From Cohnella zeiphila (GTDB lineage Bacteria; Bacillota; Bacilli; Paenibacillales; Paenibacillaceae): a DNA stretch of 64,000 nt. Positions 1-9,803 of this stretch are shown one piece after another. Where the stretch lies: assembly GCF_014212055.1 (NCBI RefSeq), contig NZ_JACJVO010000005.1, positions 62,001-126,000 of the forward strand, given 5' to 3'. Under the pieces are notes generated by a model, which worked only from the letters and a program-made list of their open reading frames with translations, was not told the origin of the DNA and made no database searches. A program made the position numbers and the translations under genes. The first letter of the stretch is position 1. Every line of letters starts with the position of its first letter.

Positions 1-200
1 CTTCCAACAATCTGGATTCCCCGACGAAGATCGCCAAGCTGAAGGAGTTGGACACGATGCGCGACTCGGTGTTTACGCAGATCATCATGGGCGACGATAT
101 CGGCAAGTTCGACGACTTCGTGCAGAAGTGGAAGTCCCAGGGCGGCGACCAGATCATCAGCGAGCTGGAAGCTTCTTATAAGAAGAAGATGGGCCAATAA
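1..200 (+). CDS. C-terminus of ABC transporter extracellular sugar-binding lipoprotein (partial)
   Basis: The first 200 bases read open in the frame of codons starting at base 3 and end at TAA 198-200, giving about 65 residues finishing in KKKMGQ. The text (FTQIIMGDDIGKFDDFVQKW, then ISELEASYKKKMGQ) is the usual C-terminus of family 1 solute-binding lipoproteins of Paenibacillus ABC sugar importers. The start lies outside the window. The sensor kinase and AraC-type regulator at 5.8-8.5 kb are the type that usually control such importers, which supports a carbohydrate uptake locus. The substrate cannot be read from this fragment. Confidence 0.8.
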   Translation, partial: SNNLDSPTKIAKLKELDTMRDSVFTQIIMGDDIGKFDDFVQKWKSQGGDQIISELEASYKKKMGQ

Positions 201-283
201 CATCCGAATGGTCAGCCTCCCGTCGTTTCCGGGTTTCCGGATTCGGCGGGGGCTGCTTTGCCATTCGCAGGAGGAGAAGCGGA

Positions 284-3200
284 ATGGGCAAGCGGTATCG
301 AATCGTTCAATGGCTTCTGGTTTTGGCGCTTGGGCTGCAGTGGCTTCCGCTGCCGGCGTCGGCTGCGGCGGCGGATTCCGCCGGAGGGTCCACGTTGTTC
401 GCGGACGGCTTCGACGGCGGGCTTGCGAACTGGGATTTGTTCGGCAGCACGGCATGGCAAGTGCAGGGCAGCGGCACGGACGCGGTGCTGACGGGATCGA
501 CGACGTCGACGGCGCCGCAGCGGGCGGTCGTCAAGGCGGCTGCGCTTCCCTACAGCTCGAGTGACTACGCCTTCTCGTTCCGGGCCGAAGGAGATCGCTT
601 CCGGGCGATGTTCCGGTACACTTCGGGCACAAGCTACTATTTTCTCGAATTCAAGAATGCCAGCTTAGTCGAGCTGTGGAAATACCCGAATTCCTCGGCC
701 AGCGTACAGGTCGGCCAGTCCGTCGACATCAGCGCCGCGATTCCCGGCTTCAGCCTGACGGCCTGGCACGACTACCGGGTGGATGCGGTCGGCAGCACGT
801 TCACGCTTTCCGTCGACGGAGTTGCAACCGCTTCCTTTGCCGACTCGTCGCTGACCGCCGGCGGGGTGGGGTTCGCTTTGAAAAGCGTCGGACCGGCCGT
901 TGGCGCCAGCGTGGATCAGGTGGAGGTACGGACGGTATCGTCCGGCTCCGGCCCGCTTGCCATCCAGCATACGCCGCCGGCGAGTCTGGCTTACAACGCG
1001 GATCTGCCGCTCCTCTTTACGGTGTCCGGATCGCCCGCCTCCGCTACGGTCCATTACGGATACGGGGACGAAGAGACGGACAGGACCATGGCTGCGACCG
1101 GCGACGGCAGCGGCTCGTATGCGGCTGCGATTCCCGGCACGAACCGGGCGGACCGGATCCGCTACTACTTGACCGCGCAGGATAGCGACGGGGGAACGGC
1201 CCGATACCCGGAGACCGGGGACGTCTCGGTGCCGATCGAAGCGATGGCTCCTTACTTCAACGATTTCGAAGCGGAGACGGTCGGGACCGCTCCCTCGGGC
1301 TGGACGACGGGAGGCAGCGCCAAGGTCATTCAGCTTCCGGACGGCGGGAAGGCGCTCAACCTGAACGGTTCGGGCAGCGCCAAGCTGAACCTGCCGATGT
1401 ACCGGAACGCGGACAACTTCGTCGTCAAGTTCAAAGCGAAGTACGAACGTACGAGTACGGCGGTACAAAATACATGGCGGCTCCGCTACCGCGCGACGGA
1501 CGATTCGAACAACAACGCGCTGGAGTGGGCGACGCATAATTCCAAGTATTTTCTGATGCGCAAGACGTCGCTGGGAGGCAACTATCCGATCGCCAACTAC
1601 GTCCAGTCGCTGCTCGGCGATTGGCACGACTACGAGCTGCGCGTCAGCGGCATTACGCACCGGCTGTACATCGACGGCGCGCTGAAGGCGAGCGGAGACG
1701 ACTCCGACCCTCTCGCCCCTCAGAAAGGCTACTTCCAGTGGAACGTCGTCAGCGGCATTAATCTGACGGTCGACGACTTCTCGATCGACCCGATTCCGCT
1801 TCCGGAAGTCGTCGACTTGCAGCCTTCCGGCAACTACGCCGGCATCTATGCCCAAGGCGAGTCGCCCGGCTTGTCGGTGGCGCTGGACGCCGGCGGGTCC
1901 GCCCGCGAGTTCAAGATCGACTACGCGGTCAGCCGCGCGGACGGGGACAAGGCTACGATCGTCACCGGCTCGAAAACATACGATCTGGCCAAGTACGAGC
2001 AAGCGGCCGATACGCTTCCGTTCGAGCCCGGACTCGGCGATATCGGCACGTACGACGTGGCGGCGGACGTAACGGTGGACGGCGAGCCGCAGCCGGGATT
2101 GTCGAAGCGGATGCGCATCGCCGTCGTGAGCCAAGCGGCGCCGGTATCGACGCCCGACCTCGACAACGAGAGCAAGTTCGGCCTGAACACGCATTACGCG
2201 CTCAACTGGCGGGACGACATCATCGACGGGGCCCGCAAGCTGGGGGCGCGCTCGCACCGCTCCGGCGTCTCCTGGGACTCGGTCGACAAGAACGTCAAGG
2301 ACGCCTCAGGCGCCACCATATACGACTACGGCGAAGCCGACGCGATGTTGGGCAAGCTGTTCGACTACGGCTTCAACCAGATTCCCGTCCTCGGCATCGA
2401 CAAGAACGCCTACTACCAGAGCGGCACCGTCAACACGACGGCCGCTCTGCAAGCGATGGGCGACTTCGTGTACCAAACCGTCGACCGGTACAAGGGGCGG
2501 ATCCGGCAGTGGGAGATGCCGAACGAGCCCGAGATCAACGCGCAGCCTTACATTCCGGAGGAGTACGTCCAGCTGCAGAAGACCGCCTATCTTCAAATGA
2601 AGAAAGCCGATCCCGACGCGATGCTGCTCGCGGGCGACCATACGTCCAGCGTACTCAGCGTGCTGCCGCAGGAGCTGGCGCTCGGGTCCTATGACTTCGC
2701 CGACGCTTACTCCTTCCATCCGTATGTGTACAATTCCATGCCGGACGACAACCTTGCGAATATGCTTAACGGCGTTAAGGATCTGGTGAACGCATACGGC
2801 GGCTGGAAAGACTACTATTTGACGGAGGGCGGCTGGCCGACGGCGAACGGCGGGTATCCGTCGGTGTCGGAAGCGACGCAGCGGGATTACATCGTCCGCG
2901 CCTTCCTTACCTACATGACGATCGATCAGGCGAAAGTCTATGAATATTACGACTACAAAAACGATGGCACGGACGACCGCTATTATGACATCTTCTGGGG
3001 CATCACGGACAACGACGGACGGCCGAAGCTGGCCTACGCCGCCGTCAATCAGCTGATGACCGAGCTGGATCAGTCCCGGTACGTCGGGACATGGAACGCC
3101 GGCGATCCGAACGTGTCGGTTCAGCTGTTCGTGAACAACGGGGAGCCGGTGCTCGTAGCTTGGAAAAAGGTCGACGCCAAGGACGATCCCGCGGTGAAGC

Positions 3201-5731
3201 CGCCTACGAGCGAGATTACGCTTCCTTTCGCCGCGGCAGACGTAACGTTGAAGGACATCGACGGCGCCGAGATGCAGCCTGCGGCGGGGGATGACGGCAA
3301 GCTGCGGCTGACCGTCAGCGGATCGCCTGTCTACGTGACGGGAATTCCCGCCGACTTCGTCTACTCGGCGGCCGCGCAGCTGCTGGAAGAAAAACGGTCG
3401 GACGCGGCGGCGAAGCTGACCGCGCTGCGGACGGACGCGAACGACTCCCTCGTGGACGAAGACGCGTCGGACCTGGCCGCCATCGCTTCAGGACTGACGG
3501 GTGCGCTGAACGGGACGGGCGGCGGCTCTCCGGCGGCCGATCTGGAGCAAGGGATCGGCGACGTCTACGCGCTCATGAGCCGGATGGCCGGCCAGATCGG
3601 CGACGGCTCCTTGGCGCAGGCGCCCGGCAACGTGACGCTGGAAGCACTCTACAACCTGGCCGAGAGCTCCTCCGTCGCCTTGTCTTATGCGATGGACGGC
3701 TCCGCCGCGAACAGCCTCGATTATGAAGCCGCGACCCAAGCGGCGACGGCAGCGTTCAACGCCAAAAAAGGCGAGGCGAGCGTCATGCCCGTCTCGGCCT
3801 CGGCGGTACTGCGGATGAACCGCTACGGCCGGTTGGCCACCGCCGCGCACAACCGCGGCGACTACGGGGAGAGCTACGCCTACAACCTGCTCGCGCGGGA
3901 ATTCGCCGGCGCCGTGTCCGCGATCGTCGCCTCCGAGCCCGCGAGGTTTATCGGCGTCATGGCCAACCTCGTCCCGGTTCGGGCGGATGCGGAAGCCGGA
4001 ACGGCCAGCCCGTTCGCCTTGTCTTTGACGAATGACACGGACACGCCGCGGCAGGTGACGGTGCAGTTAAAGCTGCCGGACGGCTGGGAAGCTTCGCAGA
4101 CCGGTCCGCTGACGGCCGATTATACGATTCCCGCGTTCGGCTCGACGGACGCCGCGTTCCAAATAGCGGTGCCGGAAGACACGGTCAAGGGCCAGTATAC
4201 GATCGGGTTCGGCGTCCTCTACGACGGAGCCGTCTTCGATACCAAGGAAGCGCGGCTTACCGTGCAGGACGGCATCGGCGTCCGGGTTCTGCCGGTAGAC
4301 CGGACGATCTCGGACACGAACGCGATCACCGTGGAGCTGACGGGAACGTCGTCTCTTGAGAAGTCCGGCACCGTGACGGTAAAGGGCCCGGACGGAACCA
4401 AGCTCGCGCCGGTGACGACCGATGCGTTCAGCTCGCTGAAGCTGGGCGACAAAGCGCAGCTCAGCTTCCAATGGACGGATCATGAACCGGTTCCGTTCCA
4501 TGAGTATCCCGTCGACGTACAGGTCGAGGAGTCGGCGAGCGGCAAGGCGATTTTCCACGATCCGGCGCTGCCGCTCGACTTCAATGTGGCGCAGAAGGTG
4601 CAAGATGTGACGGTGGACGGCGACCTGACCGACTGGCAGGACGCGTATCCGATCCATCTCCGCCGCGACGACCAGAACGCCACCGGCTACCACGATCCCG
4701 CCAACCTTAAGGCGACCGCTTACGTCAAGTGGGCCGACGACGGGCTTTACGCGGCGGTATCGGTACAGGACAATATTCACAAGCAATCCGAGAACGCGGC
4801 CAATCTGTGGAAGAACGATTCCGTCCAAGTCAGCCTCGATCCGCTGAATAACCGCGAAGCGCCTTACGGACCGGACGACGTCGAATGGGGCTTTGCCTTG
4901 ACGGACGCGGGAGCGCTGCTTACGAACGTCTTCAGCGCGACGCCGCCCAATCCGAGCGGCGATCTCAGCGGCCAGGTTCCGTTCGCGGCAGTACGGGACG
5001 AAGCGAATCATCGCACGCTGTACGAATTCAAGATTCCGTCCGCGGACGTCAAGGACTTGCAGCCCGCGCTCGGCGGCTCCATCGGCTTCAACGTGGCGGT
5101 CAACGACGCGGACTTGCAGAACGGCCGCGACAACTTCATCCAATGGACGCCGGGCACAGCCGACGCCAAAAACACGTCTCTGTACGACTCCTTTGTCTTC
5201 GTAGAAGATAACGATCCGCCGCCCGCGGCGGACACGGAGCCGCCGGTGCTGCATCTGGATGCGCCGCAGAGCGTATCGAGAGTCGGCAGCGCCAAGCTGA
5301 CGCTGGAGGCGGAGGATGCAGGGAGCGGCGTCGCATCGGTCGATTTGCGGCTGGACGGACAGCCGATCGCCAGCCCGTATACGATCGAGCCGCTTTCGCT
5401 GGCGGCGGGCAAGCATGAGATTGCGGCCCAAGCGGAAGACCTGGCCGGCAATCGGGCGTTCCAATCGGCGTCGATCGAGGTTATCATGACAGTGGACGAT
5501 CTCGACGATTTGCTGAACGACGGCTACGACCGGGGATGGATCGCCAAAGAGGGTACGCTGCAAAGCCTCCTGGCCAAGGCGGAAACCATTCAGAAGGAAG
5601 CCGCCCGTCCAGACGGCAATCCAAACTATAAGCCGCTGCTGAACGAGATCTCGGCGCAGACCGGCAAGGCGATCGACGCCGGCTTCGCTTCCGCCTTGCA
5701 GGGCGACATCGCCTATCTTCAGGGAAGCTGA
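284..5731 (+). CDS. Giant secreted multidomain glycosidase-like protein with FIMAH C-terminus
   Basis: This 1815-residue protein starts at ATG 284 after AGGAGGAGAAG. A signal peptide occupies residues 1-28 (LPLPASAAAA). Seen in order: a laminin-G-like sandwich (about 38-215), an Ig/FN3-like module (225-320), a second LamG-like sandwich (325-505), a clan GH-A (beta/alpha)8 barrel (about 630-960), a helical stretch (1030-1230), a NEW3-like sandwich (1235-1325), a CBM9/DOMON-like module (1442-1640), a bacterial Ig domain (1650-1735) and a FIMAH domain (1736-1815). WEMPNEPE gives probable acid/base E748 and YLTEGGW gives probable nucleophile E848, as in GH39/GH5-like enzymes. It is probably an extracellular polysaccharide hydrolase; the substrate is unknown. 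It lies between a sugar-binding lipoprotein and a YesM/YesN-type pair. Confidence 0.85.
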   Translation: MGKRYRIVQWLLVLALGLQWLPLPASAAAADSAGGSTLFADGFDGGLANWDLFGSTAWQVQGSGTDAVLTGSTTSTAPQRAVVKAAALPYSSSDYAFSFRAEGDRFRAMFRYTSGTSYYFLEFKNASLVELWKYPNSSASVQVGQSVDISAAIPGFSLTAWHDYRVDAVGSTFTLSVDGVATASFADSSLTAGGVGFALKSVGPAVGASVDQVEVRTVSSGSGPLAIQHTPPASLAYNADLPLLFTVSGSPASATVHYGYGDEETDRTMAATGDGSGSYAAAIPGTNRADRIRYYLTAQDSDGGTARYPETGDVSVPIEAMAPYFNDFEAETVGTAPSGWTTGGSAKVIQLPDGGKALNLNGSGSAKLNLPMYRNADNFVVKFKAKYERTSTAVQNTWRLRYRATDDSNNNALEWATHNSKYFLMRKTSLGGNYPIANYVQSLLGDWHDYELRVSGITHRLYIDGALKASGDDSDPLAPQKGYFQWNVVSGINLTVDDFSIDPIPLPEVVDLQPSGNYAGIYAQGESPGLSVALDAGGSAREFKIDYAVSRADGDKATIVTGSKTYDLAKYEQAADTLPFEPGLGDIGTYDVAADVTVDGEPQPGLSKRMRIAVVSQAAPVSTPDLDNESKFGLNTHYALNWRDDIIDGARKLGARSHRSGVSWDSVDKNVKDASGATIYDYGEADAMLGKLFDYGFNQIPVLGIDKNAYYQSGTVNTTAALQAMGDFVYQTVDRYKGRIRQWEMPNEPEINAQPYIPEEYVQLQKTAYLQMKKADPDAMLLAGDHTSSVLSVLPQELALGSYDFADAYSFHPYVYNSMPDDNLANMLNGVKDLVNAYGGWKDYYLTEGGWPTANGGYPSVSEATQRDYIVRAFLTYMTIDQAKVYEYYDYKNDGTDDRYYDIFWGITDNDGRPKLAYAAVNQLMTELDQSRYVGTWNAGDPNVSVQLFVNNGEPVLVAWKKVDAKDDPAVKPPTSEITLPFAAADVTLKDIDGAEMQPAAGDDGKLRLTVSGSPVYVTGIPADFVYSAAAQLLEEKRSDAAAKLTALRTDANDSLVDEDASDLAAIASGLTGALNGTGGGSPAADLEQGIGDVYALMSRMAGQIGDGSLAQAPGNVTLEALYNLAESSSVALSYAMDGSAANSLDYEAATQAATAAFNAKKGEASVMPVSASAVLRMNRYGRLATAAHNRGDYGESYAYNLLAREFAGAVSAIVASEPARFIGVMANLVPVRADAEAGTASPFALSLTNDTDTPRQVTVQLKLPDGWEASQTGPLTADYTIPAFGSTDAAFQIAVPEDTVKGQYTIGFGVLYDGAVFDTKEARLTVQDGIGVRVLPVDRTISDTNAITVELTGTSSLEKSGTVTVKGPDGTKLAPVTTDAFSSLKLGDKAQLSFQWTDHEPVPFHEYPVDVQVEESASGKAIFHDPALPLDFNVAQKVQDVTVDGDLTDWQDAYPIHLRRDDQNATGYHDPANLKATAYVKWADDGLYAAVSVQDNIHKQSENAANLWKNDSVQVSLDPLNNREAPYGPDDVEWGFALTDAGALLTNVFSATPPNPSGDLSGQVPFAAVRDEANHRTLYEFKIPSADVKDLQPALGGSIGFNVAVNDADLQNGRDNFIQWTPGTADAKNTSLYDSFVFVEDNDPPPAADTEPPVLHLDAPQSVSRVGSAKLTLEAEDAGSGVASVDLRLDGQPIASPYTIEPLSLAAGKHEIAAQAEDLAGNRAFQSASIEVIMTVDDLDDLLNDGYDRGWIAKEGTLQSLLAKAETIQKEAARPDGNPNYKPLLNEISAQTGKAIDAGFASALQGDIAYLQGS

Positions 5732-5761
5732 TTCGACACCAGGATGGAAAGGAGGGAGACG

Positions 5762-7660
5762 ATGGCCACCGAATCGGCGCGGCGAAGCCGCACCTCGAGC
5801 TTGCTTCGGCGGCTCAGTCTCCCGATTTTCGCCCTGATCGTGACGTTCATCGCGCTGTTCGCCACCTCGGCCAGCTATATCCTGATTCGGGTGCAGAACG
5901 ACCATACCCGCCAGATGGCGGAGCAGTCGATGAAGTTCTTGCACCGCAACGTCGAGTTTCAGCTTGATACGATGAACAATATGGCGGCGTTTCTGCTGAC
6001 GAACCCGTCCATCGAAAACTTGCTGGAGACTCCCCATCAGCAGCCTTACGAGGCGGTCGAGGACTTTTTCTCGCTGGAGACGAATTTGCAGAATTTGTCC
6101 TTGCTGTCGCTGCTCGGCGGCTCCGGCTCGCGCACCGACGTGCAGCAGTCCTACATCGTAGCCGTTGCGCTGGAGCCGGAGAGCGGGCTGTACGCGATGG
6201 CGACCGACCGCTTCGACCCGGTGACGGGGGTCTTCAAGTCCGACGATCTGCGCAATCAGCCGTGGTATCGCCAGCTGGACGGCGGGGATAGCCGAACGGT
6301 CTGGTGGGGGCAGAGGACGGGCCGTTCCGACATGGCGACGATCTATTTGGCGACCAAAAAGACGAGCACCAAGGACGGCCGGACGATCGGCACCGTCGTC
6401 ATCGGCGCGGATATCGGCAGCATTCGCAGCCTGTTCGAGAACGCCGCGCTCAAGAACGGCTATCACCTGCTCATCGACGAGTCGGGACAGGTCATCTACA
6501 GCGAGAGGTACGGCTTTCTCGAGCCTGTGGGCGAACTGCCTTACGTTCGCTCGCTGAGCGGAGCCGAAGGCTCGTTCGCCACCCCGATAGACGGGGAGCG
6601 GAACCGGGTCATGTACGAACGGATGAACAACGGCTGGCAGCTGCTGACCGTCGTCCCGGAGAGCCACTTGAACCGCTACACGCTCGCCATCTCGGCCGTC
6701 GGAGCGGTAACCGCCGCCGCCGCGCTGCTCGTCGCCGGCCTCTGGCTGCGGCGCATCGTCGTCAGGGTCACCGTGCCGATTACCCGGCTCGTGAGCGCCG
6801 TCCAGCGTCCGGAAGTGCTGGCGTTCGAAGAGGCGCTTCCCGAGCCGCATTCGGGCATCGACGAAGTGGACGCGCTGAACCGGAAGTTCGCGTCCATGCT
6901 GGTCACGATGCACGGTCTGATCGAGAAGTCGTTCGCGGAGAAGATGGAGCGGCGCCAGCTCCAGCTCGAACTGCTGCAGGCTCAGATCAACCCGCATTTT
7001 CTGTACAACACGCTGGACCTGATCAATTGCCGGGCGATCATGTCTGGCGATCTGGAGACCAGCCGGATCGTGCGCTCGCTCGCGAACGTATTTCGCTACG
7101 GCTTGAACCGGGGACAGCCGTGGATATCGCTGGAGTGCGAGATTCGGCAGGTGGAAGCCTACCTTCACATCCAGCGGATGATGATGGAGGACTTGCAGGT
7201 GGACATCCGGGTTCCGGAGGAGCTTCTGTCCGCCTCCATCGTTCATTTCTGCCTGCAGCCGCTGGCCGAGAACGCGATCGTACACGGCTTTGCCGGACGG
7301 ACGTCCGGCTGCCGGATCGAGATCGACGCCAGGCTGGAAGGGGAGGCGCTCGTGCTTCGCGTGGCGGACAACGGCGTCGGCTGCGATGCAGAGGAGCGGA
7401 ACCGGGCGCTCCGGGAGTTGGCGGGGGGCCAGCCGGAGCAGCCGGAGCATTCGGAGCAGCCGGATGCGACTGGCGATCCCCCGCTCGGCGAGGCGGCGCA
7501 AGGCGGGTCCGGCTACGGCACGCTGAACGTCCACCGCCGCATTCAGCTGTACGGCGGCATGGAATACGGGCTGCGTTACGTCCCGGCGGACGAAGGCGCC
7601 TGCGTCGAAGTCGTCCTGCCGTATCGCCCGAATCTGCCCGTGGAGCCAGGAGGTGCTTGA
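5762..7660 (+). CDS. YesM-type membrane sensor histidine kinase
   Basis: A 632-residue HPK7-family kinase. ATG 5762 is preferred because AAAGGAGGG (5748-5756) sits five bases before it; the in-frame ATG 5744 lies upstream of that site. Two membrane segments (about residues 16-42 and 297-320) flank a dCache-like extracellular sensor domain. A HAMP linker follows, then the His_kinase motif AQINPHFLYNTLD with phosphoacceptor H412, and a HATPase domain with N-box LAENAIVHG and DNGVGCD. Such kinases detect sugars or binding proteins and phosphorylate the AraC-type regulator encoded 2 bases downstream. A Glu/Pro-rich insertion (PEQPEHSEQPD) interrupts the ATPase domain between its G1 and G2 boxes. 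Confidence 0.92.
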   Translation: MATESARRSRTSSLLRRLSLPIFALIVTFIALFATSASYILIRVQNDHTRQMAEQSMKFLHRNVEFQLDTMNNMAAFLLTNPSIENLLETPHQQPYEAVEDFFSLETNLQNLSLLSLLGGSGSRTDVQQSYIVAVALEPESGLYAMATDRFDPVTGVFKSDDLRNQPWYRQLDGGDSRTVWWGQRTGRSDMATIYLATKKTSTKDGRTIGTVVIGADIGSIRSLFENAALKNGYHLLIDESGQVIYSERYGFLEPVGELPYVRSLSGAEGSFATPIDGERNRVMYERMNNGWQLLTVVPESHLNRYTLAISAVGAVTAAAALLVAGLWLRRIVVRVTVPITRLVSAVQRPEVLAFEEALPEPHSGIDEVDALNRKFASMLVTMHGLIEKSFAEKMERRQLQLELLQAQINPHFLYNTLDLINCRAIMSGDLETSRIVRSLANVFRYGLNRGQPWISLECEIRQVEAYLHIQRMMMEDLQVDIRVPEELLSASIVHFCLQPLAENAIVHGFAGRTSGCRIEIDARLEGEALVLRVADNGVGCDAEERNRALRELAGGQPEQPEHSEQPDATGDPPLGEAAQGGSGYGTLNVHRRIQLYGGMEYGLRYVPADEGACVEVVLPYRPNLPVEPGGA

Positions 7661-7662
7661 AC

Positions 7663-8466
7663 ATGTTTAAACTGCTCATCGCGGAGGATGTAAAGACCGT
7701 CCGCGAGACGCTGGTCCGTTCCATCCCGTGGGACCGGCTCGGCCTCTCGCTGCTCGGCGCCGCCGAGAACGGGGAGGAGGCGCTGGCGTTGGTGGAGCGG
7801 GAGGAGCCGGACGTGCTGCTGACCGACATCGGCATGCCGCGGATGAACGGCCTGGAGCTGATCGAGGCCTGCAAGACGCGCAAGCCGGACCTCCGCTGCG
7901 TCATCTTGTCGGGACTGAACGAATTCGAGCATGCGCGGCAGGCGATCAAGCTGCAGGTGCAGGAATACATTCTGAAGCCGATCGATCCCGAGGAGATCGA
8001 GAAAGTGTTCGCCTCGGTCGTCGCGGAGCTGCGCAAGGAGCGGGAAGCCCGTTCCGGGTCGCGGGCGGAGCGGAGCATCCGGGAAGAGCTGCCGAACGTG
8101 GCGGAGGCGCTGCCGCAGAAGGAATGGACCGGCAACCTTAAGAAGAAGAAGCTGGTCGAGCAGGCGCTTCGCTACTTGAACGACAACTTTCGGCGCCGGG
8201 AGCTGGCTCTGTCAGAAGTGGCGGCCGAAGTCGGGCTGAGCGAAAAATATTTGAACCTGCTCGTCAAGGAAGTGACCGGGCAGACGATCAACCACGCTAT
8301 CGTGCGCTTGCGGATGGAGGAAGCGGCCCGGCTGCTGAAGGATCCGGCCAACCGGATCTATGAGATTTGCGACCGGATCGGTTACGCCGACCAGGATCAT
8401 TTTCGCGAGATGTTCAAGAAGCAGTTCGGCCTGACGCCGACAGAGTATCGCAACCGTTATTTATAA
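7663..8466 (+). CDS. YesN-type response regulator (REC plus AraC DNA-binding domain)
   Basis: A 267-residue protein starting at ATG 7663 with AGGAGGTG at 7648-7655 and a 2-base gap from the kinase stop, so the two are co-translated. Residues 1-125 are a receiver domain (acidic pair E8/D9, phosphorylation site D55, conserved K105 region). Residues 160-267 are a two-helix-turn-helix AraC domain ending in the signature GYADQDHFREMFKKQFGLTP. It is a short form of the family because the linker is minimal. The likely target is the neighbouring sugar ABC transporter and secreted hydrolase genes. Its last 10 bases overlap the 3' end of the convergent kinase gene. Confidence 0.92.
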   Translation: MFKLLIAEDVKTVRETLVRSIPWDRLGLSLLGAAENGEEALALVEREEPDVLLTDIGMPRMNGLELIEACKTRKPDLRCVILSGLNEFEHARQAIKLQVQEYILKPIDPEEIEKVFASVVAELRKEREARSGSRAERSIREELPNVAEALPQKEWTGNLKKKKLVEQALRYLNDNFRRRELALSEVAAEVGLSEKYLNLLVKEVTGQTINHAIVRLRMEEAARLLKDPANRIYEICDRIGYADQDHFREMFKKQFGLTPTEYRNRYL

Positions 8467-9803
8467 TTTGCGTTTTGAAGCGGCTGCCGGGGCAGGTTGA
8501 CGACGAAAGTCGTCCCCTGCCCCGGCTTGCTCTTCGCCGAGATTGAGCCGCCGTGGGCCTGGACGAACTCCTTGGCGATCGCAAGTCCGAGCCCCATTCC
8601 GCCCGTGTGGCGGGAACGCGCTTCTTCGACTCGATAAAATCTCTCGAACAAGTACGGAAGCTCCTCTTCCGGGACACCGATTCCGGTGTCCGTTACCGAA
8701 ACGGAAACATAAGGCGAACCGTCCGCTTCCCGTTCGGATATAACGCATTCGATGGTACCGCCGGAGGGGGTATAGCGGATAGCGTTGCTAAGCAAATTGT
8801 AGAACACTTGCGTCATCCGGCTCGAATCGATGTCGACCGGCCGCACCGTCCCGGCAGCCGTCCGAACGATCCGAATCTTCTGCGCCGCAAGCTCGGGCTC
8901 CAGCTTGCCTATAATCCCGTCCAGAAGAACGGCCAAGTCCGCGGGCTTCCGGTCCAGCGGCAGCGCGCCGGATTCGGCCAACGCCAATTGATGGAGATCG
9001 CCGATCATCTTGGTCATCCGGATGACTTCGTCCTGAATGGGCAACAGCGTCTCCGGGGGAACGCTTCGGCCGCCGTTTTGAATGTTCTCCAATTGGCTGT
9101 TGATGATAGCCAGCGGCGTTCTTAACTCATGGGCGACGTCGGCGGTCAGGCGTTTGCGGGTCTCCTGTGCGCGCAGCAGCTGATTTGCCATATGGTTCAG
9201 CGCAGCGGCGACTTTCCCGTATTCGTCCCGAGAGTCGACGGGAAATCGGACATCCAGTTCCCCGGCCGCGATTCGGTCGATCGGAGCGATCAACCGTTTC
9301 AAGGGCCGCGTCAGCTTCCAAGCGAGCCACAGGCCGAGAAGAAGCGCGGCGGAGGCGGTCAGGGCGGCCGCTCGAACGCCTTCGATCTTCATGGAGCTCA
9401 TGATCGAATCTTTCAATCGAAGCGAATCGTCCGTGTCCCAACGGTAGGCATACGCCGTTCCGACCCGAACGCCCTTGACGCGAATCGCTTGACGGAAGCC
9501 GCGACGAACGATCAACGAATCGTCCGCTTGTCCGACTTTAAGCAGATACGTCCCCTGCGGAGACAGCAAGGCTGCGCCCCCGCCTGTCCCGGGCCTTCCG
9601 GCGGCGGCGAGATCCGCCTGCCCCACTCCGTTCCACGAGTTACCGTTCTCCTCGTAATAGGTCTGCAGCAAGCCGGCGATGTCCGTGGCCGAGAAACGTC
9701 CGAAGCGGCTCTCCAGATAGCCTTGCGTCGTTCCGAAATAGACCGCCGTCACCAGAAGGACGAGCGACGCCATGATCCCGAACAGTTTGAACCGAACGTT
9801 CAT
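8457..9803 (-). CDS. Two-component sensor histidine kinase (BaeS/ResE type)
   Basis: A 448-residue classical orthodox kinase: a membrane segment at residues 5-25, an extracellular domain of about 120 residues, a second membrane segment near 145-165, HAMP, HisKA with H225 in ADVAHELRTPLAI, and HATPase with N box (FYNLLSNAIRYTP), G1 (DTGIGVPEE) and G2 (HTGGMGLGLAI). Its ATG overlaps the stop of the upstream regulator in an ATGA arrangement, so the two are translationally coupled. The signal is unknown; proximity to a multicopper oxidase makes metal or envelope stress possible. The 3' end overlaps the convergent AraC-type regulator gene by 10 bp. Confidence 0.92.
   Translation of the reverse strand: MNVRFKLFGIMASLVLLVTAVYFGTTQGYLESRFGRFSATDIAGLLQTYYEENGNSWNGVGQADLAAAGRPGTGGGAALLSPQGTYLLKVGQADDSLIVRRGFRQAIRVKGVRVGTAYAYRWDTDDSLRLKDSIMSSMKIEGVRAAALTASAALLLGLWLAWKLTRPLKRLIAPIDRIAAGELDVRFPVDSRDEYGKVAAALNHMANQLLRAQETRKRLTADVAHELRTPLAIINSQLENIQNGGRSVPPETLLPIQDEVIRMTKMIGDLHQLALAESGALPLDRKPADLAVLLDGIIGKLEPELAAQKIRIVRTAAGTVRPVDIDSSRMTQVFYNLLSNAIRYTPSGGTIECVISEREADGSPYVSVSVTDTGIGVPEEELPYLFERFYRVEEARSRHTGGMGLGLAIAKEFVQAHGGSISAKSKPGQGTTFVVNLPRQPLQNANYK

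Noticed and set aside
4067-7534. 1155-residue open frame on the minus strand
   Set aside because: Antisense to the secreted glycosidase and the YesM-type kinase, Arg/Leu-rich shadow text typical of GC-rich coding DNA, no ribosome site and no domain.
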